A stretch of 5,533 bases of DNA, from the NCBI GenBank assembly GCA_030831135.1, contig JAURLR010000075.1, positions 1 to 5,533 of the forward strand, read 5' to 3'. The notes under the pieces were generated by a model. The model saw nothing but the letters and a program-made list of their open reading frames with translations, searched no databases and was not told the origin of the DNA. Below are positions 1 through 5,533 of this stretch, piece after piece. The DNA comes from Alphaproteobacteria bacterium (GTDB lineage: Bacteria > Pseudomonadota > Alphaproteobacteria > UBA6615). The position numbers and the translations under genes were made by a program. How positions within the stretch are numbered: position 1 is the stretch's first letter; every line of letters begins with the position of its first letter.

Positions 1-375
1 CACGTCATCGGAGAGCTTGAACCCATCGGGACCGAACAGCTTGATCCCGTTGTCTTCAAACAGATTGTGCGAGGCTGAAATCATCACACCCAGATCGGCC
101 CGCAGGGAGCGGGTGAGCATCGCCACCGCCGGTGTTGGCATCGGACCCACCAGAACCACATCCATCCCCATGGCAGTAAATCCGGCCTGCATGGCCGGTT
201 CGATCATGTAGTTGCTCAGGCGCGTATCCTTGCCGACCACCACGAGGTGACGGTGATCGCCACGCGTAAAACGGTGACCGGCAGCCATGGCGACACGCAG
301 TGCCGTTTCGGCCGTCATCGGCTCCACATTCGCCTTGCCACGAATGCCGTCTGTCCCAAATAGCTTGCGTGCCAT
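1..375 (-). CDS. glmM: Phosphoglucosamine mutase GlmM, N-terminal part (truncated by window edge)
   Basis: GlmM converts glucosamine-6-phosphate to glucosamine-1-phosphate in the cytoplasm, the step before GlmU on the way to UDP-GlcNAc for peptidoglycan and lipopolysaccharide. The ATG at 375 opens a frame of exactly 125 codons that is still open at position 1; the family is about 450 residues, so only domain 1 is visible. The N-terminus reads [13 protein letters not shown], the family hallmark. The phosphoserine loop reads ISASHN, with the catalytic serine at residue 102, the position it has in the E. coli enzyme. It is followed by [11 protein letters not shown] (108-118), typical of alphaproteobacterial GlmM. 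Residue 105, right after SASHN, is Leu where the general phosphohexomutase signature has Pro. An AGGA ribosome binding site lies six bases before the ATG. The gene follows folP after a 64-base gap, the same neighbour as in E. coli. Identity is secure. Confidence 0.97.
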   Translation of the reverse strand, partial: MARKLFGTDGIRGKANVEPMTAETALRVAMAAGHRFTRGDHRHLVVVGKDTRLSNYMIEPAMQAGFTAMGMDVVLVGPMPTPAVAMLTRSLRADLGVMISASHNLFEDNGIKLFGPDGFKLSDDV

Positions 376-381
376 GCCGAA

Positions 382-385
382 TCCT
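382..385 (-). promoter_or_regulatory. Ribosome binding site of glmM
   Basis: On the minus strand the bases AGGA are followed by six bases (TTCGGC) and then the ATG of glmM at 375. Spacing and sequence are near ideal and fix the glmM start. Confidence 0.75.
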
Positions 386-403
386 GCGGTTTCTCAATAG
401 GAC

Positions 404-431
404 TTTATAGCACCGCGTTCGTGACCGTTAA
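404..431 (-). promoter_or_regulatory. Candidate sigma70-type promoter for glmM
   Basis: In the folP-glmM gap the minus strand reads TTAACG (431-426; four of six matches to TTGACA), a 16-base spacer, then TATAAA (409-404; five of six matches to TATAAT). Transcription would start near 397, giving a leader of about 22 bases that contains the glmM ribosome binding site. This could give glmM expression independent of folP and ftsH. It is a motif match only. Confidence 0.4.
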
Positions 432-439
432 CATGTCTG

Positions 440-1507
440 TCATACCGATAATCCTGCCCCCTTGCGCCAGACAGCGAGCGCTGCACGGGTTTGGGCCACG
501 TCGTGAACCCGCACGATCTGCGCACCCCGTGCAGCAGCCGAGATCGCGGCGGCCAGCGAGCCCGGGAGGCGCGCTTTGGGGTCCTTCTCGCTGGTCCAAG
601 CGCCGATAAAACTCTTCCGGGACAGCCCAACGGCCAGCGCGCAACCCAGCCCGTGAAACCGCGCCAGCTGCGCGAGAAGCGCGGCATTGTGTTCGACGGT
701 CTTGCCAAAGCCGAACCCCGGGTCAATCACGATCCTGTCGTGGGAAATTCCGGCGATGTGACAGGCCTGAACACGGTCAGCCAGCCAGTCAAAAACATCC
801 TGCACCACGTCCTCATAAGCAGGACGCGCCTGCATGGTTTCCGGCGTGCCGCGCATATGCATGAGAATGACCGACACATTGCTTTGCGCGACCGCCTCCA
901 ATGCGCCGGGTTCGGTGAGGGCGGCAACATCGTTGACAATGGTAGCGCCTGCCGCGATCGCGGCGCGCATGACATCGGCGTGGCGGGTATCAATGGAGAC
1001 CGTCAGCCCGTTAGCCGCCAATGCTTCGACCACCGGCAGCACACGATCCAGTTCTTCCGTGTGGGAAACCGGCAAGGCACCGGGGCGGGTGGATTCACCG
1101 CCAACATCAATGATGTCGGCGCCGGCTTCTGCCATCCTGCGCGCGAATGTGACCGCCGCGCCAGGATCGGCGTGATCGCCACCATCGGAAAAACTGTCCG
1201 GGGTTACATTGCACACACCCATGATCCGGGTCCGCGCACCACGGCCCGAAAGCGCCAGCCCGGCAAGCGGCGCACGCGGGCAGCTCAGAGCTTCCAATCG
1301 CAGGGCCAGGTTTTCATCGCCACCCATGTCCGCCTGTTCGGCCCGGCGCCGCAAATCTGCAACCGCCAGAAGTTCATTCCCAAACCGCATATGGGTGAAG
1401 GCCAGCGGCCCACCTGCCAGCGCGAGCGCCTGTCCGGCTTCACACAAGGCCAGAGCAACCGGGCCGGCAACAACGCCGGTCGGCTCAAGTCCGGGGCGTC
1501 CACGCAT
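440..1507 (-). CDS. folP: Dihydropteroate synthase FolP with N-terminal extension (start 1507 ATG, or 1567 GTG)
   Basis: FolP condenses p-aminobenzoate with 6-hydroxymethyl-7,8-dihydropterin diphosphate to dihydropteroate in cytoplasmic folate synthesis and is the sulfonamide target. Numbered from the ATG at 1507 (355 residues), the TIM-barrel core is complete: IMGVCNVTPDSFSDGG (95-110), DVGGESTRPG (134-143), SIDTR (171-175), VND (191-193), MHMRG (216-220), the pterin-site IDPGFGFGKT (261-270), GLSRKSFIG (294-302) and VRVHDV (332-337). About 94 residues precede the core, far more than in E. coli FolP. They include LALAGGPLAF (28-37), which I recall from Rhodospirillales FolP. The frame is open further, to a GTG at 1567 with a weak AGG nine bases upstream. 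That would add 20 residues, but they are encoded through a strong terminator hairpin, and the remembered family similarity begins only after the ATG at 1507. The ATG itself lacks a clear ribosome binding site, so the start is unresolved. Stop TGA at 442-440. Confidence 0.93.
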   Translation of the reverse strand: MRGRPGLEPTGVVAGPVALALCEAGQALALAGGPLAFTHMRFGNELLAVADLRRRAEQADMGGDENLALRLEALSCPRAPLAGLALSGRGARTRIMGVCNVTPDSFSDGGDHADPGAAVTFARRMAEAGADIIDVGGESTRPGALPVSHTEELDRVLPVVEALAANGLTVSIDTRHADVMRAAIAAGATIVNDVAALTEPGALEAVAQSNVSVILMHMRGTPETMQARPAYEDVVQDVFDWLADRVQACHIAGISHDRIVIDPGFGFGKTVEHNAALLAQLARFHGLGCALAVGLSRKSFIGAWTSEKDPKARLPGSLAAAISAAARGAQIVRVHDVAQTRAALAVWRKGAGLSV

Positions 1508-1520
1508 CTGCCGGGGATCG

Positions 1521-1556
1521 AAAAAGGGCTCCCGCTGAACGGCGGAAGCCCCTTTG
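1521..1556 (-). terminator. Rho-independent-type terminator at the ftsH/folP junction
   Basis: On the minus strand GGGCTTCCGC (1551-1542) and GCGGGAGCCC (1535-1526) form a ten-pair stem, including one G.U pair, around the six-base loop CGTTCA, followed at once by TTTTT (1525-1521). The 5' flank AAAG (1556-1552 region) can pair with the T run to lengthen the stem. The wobble pairs work only in minus-strand RNA, so the hairpin acts on leftward transcripts. It begins 33 bases after the ftsH stop and would end or attenuate the ftsH message before folP. Confidence 0.75.
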
Positions 1557-1588
1557 ATTTCGTTCACGACGGCAACCCTACGAAGACG

Positions 1589-3523
<1,935 letters not shown>

Positions 3524-3530
3524 GGACCAT

Positions 3531-3534
3531 CTCC
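3531..3534 (-). promoter_or_regulatory. Ribosome binding site deciding the TTG start of ftsH
   Basis: Minus-strand GGAG is separated by seven bases (ATGGTCC) from TTG at 3523-3521. This is the only good Shine-Dalgarno match near the beginning of ftsH and selects the TTG over the upstream in-frame GTG at 3550. Confidence 0.65.
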
Positions 3535-3610
3535 ATCGGCCGTTCGTCACATATGCGTAAAAGCGAAAGACGCTGCAAATCTTGACGCGCGGCGGTCATA
3601 TCAGCCCCTA

Positions 3611-3639
3611 ACATGGTGCCCCGGAGGCCAGAGGGCAAT
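3611..3639 (-). promoter_or_regulatory. Weak candidate heat-shock (sigma32-type) promoter for ftsH
   Basis: In the 152-base tilS-ftsH gap the minus strand reads ATTGCC (3639-3634), a 15-base spacer, then CACCATGT (3618-3611). The second element resembles the sigma32 -10 box CCCCATNT (one mismatch). The -35 shares only the TTG core with CTTGAA. ftsH is a heat-shock gene in E. coli, which makes the match plausible, but the -35 is poor. Transcription would begin near 3604, about 80 bases before the ftsH start. Confidence 0.25.
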
Positions 3640-3675
3640 GTGTAATTCACGCCAATAATACGACTGTGATCATAA

Positions 3676-5007
3676 TCAGACCTTACCAAACGCCACACCG
3701 GACACCGGTTTTTGCGGCGCAAACCGCACATAAAGCTTACGCAGGGTGGGGTCTGACGGATCAACAATCGGCCGGAAGGACGGATAGGCCACAATCCGCT
3801 CATCTTCAAAAAGTGCGGGAAGCACGCTGCAAACATCTCGCGGAAGACCCAGAACGCCTGCCAATTCGGCAATTTGTGCCTGATCACCCCGACCGACGGC
3901 GTCCAGAACATGCCGGTCGCCCGCAGGACCGCCAAGGATCAAGGTAAACCGGTTGTCCCACCGCATCGTCGCGCGCGGCCGATGTACCGCCGCACTCACA
4001 CCCGACATCTCGCGCAGGACACAGATTTTTCCCAATCCCGCAGGGCGGATGATGCAACCTGCCAGCGTCCGGGCACGATCCATATCACCCGCGATGATCC
4101 GGGCCCAGAGACGGTCCAGACGGGCCCCGCGCGGCGGATAAACGCGCCCCGACACGCAGGTGATGACATTGGCAAGCACCGTACGTGAAATATGATCCGG
4201 TCCCTCCCGAAAGGCCTGAATATCCAGCCAGGCAAAACCCGACGGGTCCACACCCACGGCCCGCGCGGCCAGTTCTGCGGCAGCGCGTTCATGGGCAACT
4301 CGCGCATGACCATGTTCACGAACATCTGCCGCGCTGAAACCGCTTTTACCCGAGACGCGCATACGCGCGCGTGCGAACTGGATATCCTGATTGCTCGGAT
4401 CTTCGATCCAGCCCTGCCCGCGGCTTCGCAGCGTCGCGGCAATGCGCGCGCGTGGAGTGCCAAGCAGGGGGCGCAGGACTCGCATTCCTGTCATCTCACG
4501 TATGGCGGCCATCCCCGCCAATCCTGCAACACCACTGCCGCGCAAACGCCGCATCACATGTGTCTCGATCTGGTCGTCCTGATGATGTCCGACCAGCAGA
4601 TGCAGAACGCCTTGTGCTCGACAGAATGTCTCCAGCAAGGCGTATCGCGCCGTGCGGGCCGCGGCTTCAATTCCGCTTTCCTGTTCAGGGGTCTCCCAGC
4701 GCAGCGCGTGATGCGCAATGCCCCGCGCCGCCATCCAGCGCCCGACCTGCTCGGCCTCGATCGATGATTCCGGGCGCAACCCATGGTCCACGGTCACAGC
4801 GAGGACCTGCCCGCCCTGCGCATCCGCCCAGTCCTTCGCCAGCAGAGCAAGTGCCATGCTGTCGCGACCGCCTGAGACCGCCACAGCCAGACACGGCGCG
4901 CGCTCAAAAGGTCCAAGGCAATTCATCCAGTGATCGAACTCCGCCGCCGCAATCGGCGCGCGCTCTTGTTCGGCAGGGGCGGAAAGCTTGCGAGCGGCTA
5001 GCTGCAC
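3676..5007 (-). CDS. tilS: tRNA(Ile)-lysidine synthetase TilS
   Basis: TilS joins lysine to C34 of the CAU-anticodon tRNA-Ile2 using ATP, changing both its codon (AUG to AUA) and its charging identity; it is essential in most bacteria. The 443-residue product is close to the usual length (E. coli 432). The N-terminal PP-loop ATPase domain has SGGRDS at 45-50, DHGLRPES (74-81), GHHQDDQIET (140-149) and EDPSN (202-206), followed by RARMR (213-217). The middle part has YPPRGARLDRL (290-300) and RTLAGCII (313-320), and WDNRF at 350-354. The C-terminal part has LPRDVCSVLPALFEDERIVAYP (about 388-409), a TilS C-terminal pattern. The GTG start overlaps the cpoB stop by ten bases, which suggests translational coupling; GGGAG lies 14 bases upstream, rather far. 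An ATG at residue 28 is an alternative, but the preceding EFDHW stretch looks like family sequence. Stop TGA at 3678-3676. Confidence 0.96.
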   Translation of the reverse strand: MQLAARKLSAPAEQERAPIAAAEFDHWMNCLGPFERAPCLAVAVSGGRDSMALALLAKDWADAQGGQVLAVTVDHGLRPESSIEAEQVGRWMAARGIAHHALRWETPEQESGIEAAARTARYALLETFCRAQGVLHLLVGHHQDDQIETHVMRRLRGSGVAGLAGMAAIREMTGMRVLRPLLGTPRARIAATLRSRGQGWIEDPSNQDIQFARARMRVSGKSGFSAADVREHGHARVAHERAAAELAARAVGVDPSGFAWLDIQAFREGPDHISRTVLANVITCVSGRVYPPRGARLDRLWARIIAGDMDRARTLAGCIIRPAGLGKICVLREMSGVSAAVHRPRATMRWDNRFTLILGGPAGDRHVLDAVGRGDQAQIAELAGVLGLPRDVCSVLPALFEDERIVAYPSFRPIVDPSDPTLRKLYVRFAPQKPVSGVAFGKV

Positions 5008-5533
5008 TGCAGGCGACCGATCTCCCGATCTGCGCGTTGGACGATACTCGTCGGTGCTTCGGGGTACTCCACACGAAGCTTCTTGAGCGTGATGCAGGCA
5101 TCATCCTTGAGATCAAGCTGGGCGAGAGACATGCCCAGTTTCAGAAGATTGTCTGGCGCCTTATCGCTGTCGGGGTATCGCTGGAAGCCTTCCGCGAATG
5201 TGCGTGCCGCCGTCTGGAAATCGCCACGCACATAAAATGTTTCACCAAGCCAGTACTGGGCGTTACCGGTCAAGCCATCCTCGGGATGGTTTTGAACAAA
5301 CGCCGCGAGAGCCTGCTCGGCACTCACGAAGTCGCGCTTCAGCAGGAACTGGCGGGCATAGCTGTACTGGTCCTGCGCACTGCCTTCAGGCAGCGTGACC
5401 GGTGTCGTGTTCGTCGCAGTTCCCGCATCCGGGGCCGCGCCACTGTTCGGCGTGATCCCAGCGGCGCGCAACTGGCTTTCCGTCAGCGTCCCGATTGTAC
5501 CGGACCCCTCGCCCTGCACCGTCACTTCGCCCG
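4998..5533 (-). CDS. cpoB: Cell division coordinator CpoB (YbgF), C-terminal part (truncated by window edge)
   Basis: CpoB is a periplasmic TPR protein that works with the Tol-Pal complex and links outer-membrane constriction to peptidoglycan synthesis at the septum. The frame is open to the right edge, so the signal peptide and N-terminal coiled coil lie outside; about 177 codons are visible. The visible part starts with a Gly/Thr/Pro-rich linker. TPR-type helices then begin at QYSYARQFLLKRDF and continue through AQYWLGETFYVRGDF and PDNLLKLGMSLAQL, ending in RADREIGRLQC, a C-terminal pattern common in alphaproteobacterial YbgF. The repeated A-x-x-x-F/Y-x-x-x-(Y/H)P spacing (NHPEDG, RYPDSD, EYPEAP) marks about three TPR units. 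The stop TAG at 5000-4998 lies inside the start of tilS. From the usual gene order, pal would be expected just upstream. Confidence 0.94.
   Translation of the reverse strand, partial: GEVTVQGEGSGTIGTLTESQLRAAGITPNSGAAPDAGTATNTTPVTLPEGSAQDQYSYARQFLLKRDFVSAEQALAAFVQNHPEDGLTGNAQYWLGETFYVRGDFQTAARTFAEGFQRYPDSDKAPDNLLKLGMSLAQLDLKDDACITLKKLRVEYPEAPTSIVQRADREIGRLQCS

Noticed and set aside
3659..3680. TATTAT as a -10 box just after tilS
   Set aside because: TATTAT on the minus strand fits a -10 box, but the hexamers 16 to 18 bases upstream (around AGGTCT) do not resemble a -35 element.
4192..4767. A 191-codon plus-strand frame inside tilS
   Set aside because: It lies wholly antisense to conserved TilS motifs, including the HHQDD region, and its Cys/His/Arg-rich product resembles no family I know.

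Overview
The window is a compact block of housekeeping genes, all on the minus strand, from a moderately GC-rich alphaproteobacterium. In transcription order (right to left) it holds the 3' part of cpoB/ybgF, then tilS, ftsH, folP, and the 5' part of glmM. The order cpoB-tilS-ftsH continuing into folP-glmM, the alphaproteobacterial style of the TilS and CpoB C-termini, and a FolP with an N-terminal extension carrying an LAGGPLAF-like stretch all point to Alphaproteobacteria, perhaps a Rhodospirillales-like lineage. That lineage guess is from memory of family sequences and is only moderately certain.

Layout: 5533-4998 encodes the TPR end of the periplasmic cell-division coordinator CpoB (start outside the window). 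5007-3676 encodes TilS, the tRNA-Ile2 lysidine synthetase, whose GTG start overlaps the cpoB stop by 10 bases. A 152-base leader (3675-3524) follows, with a weak heat-shock-type promoter candidate and a possible 27-codon leader ORF. 3523-1589 encodes the membrane AAA+ metalloprotease FtsH, best started at a TTG with a GGAG ribosome binding site. A strong Rho-independent-type hairpin (1556-1521) lies just after ftsH and inside the longest reading of folP. folP (dihydropteroate synthase) runs to 440, from a start at either 1567 (GTG) or 1507 (ATG). A 64-base gap holds a good sigma70-like promoter candidate and a clear ribosome binding site for glmM, which starts at 375 and leaves the window at position 1.

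The genes share no single pathway. They serve envelope constriction (CpoB), decoding fidelity (TilS), membrane protein quality control (FtsH), folate synthesis (FolP) and the entry to UDP-GlcNAc/peptidoglycan synthesis (GlmM). ftsH-folP-glmM is also the order known in Escherichia coli. I found no mobile element, CRISPR array, RNA gene or defence-like system. The points worth a second look concern expression: the terminator at the ftsH/folP junction, non-ATG starts, and the ftsH leader.
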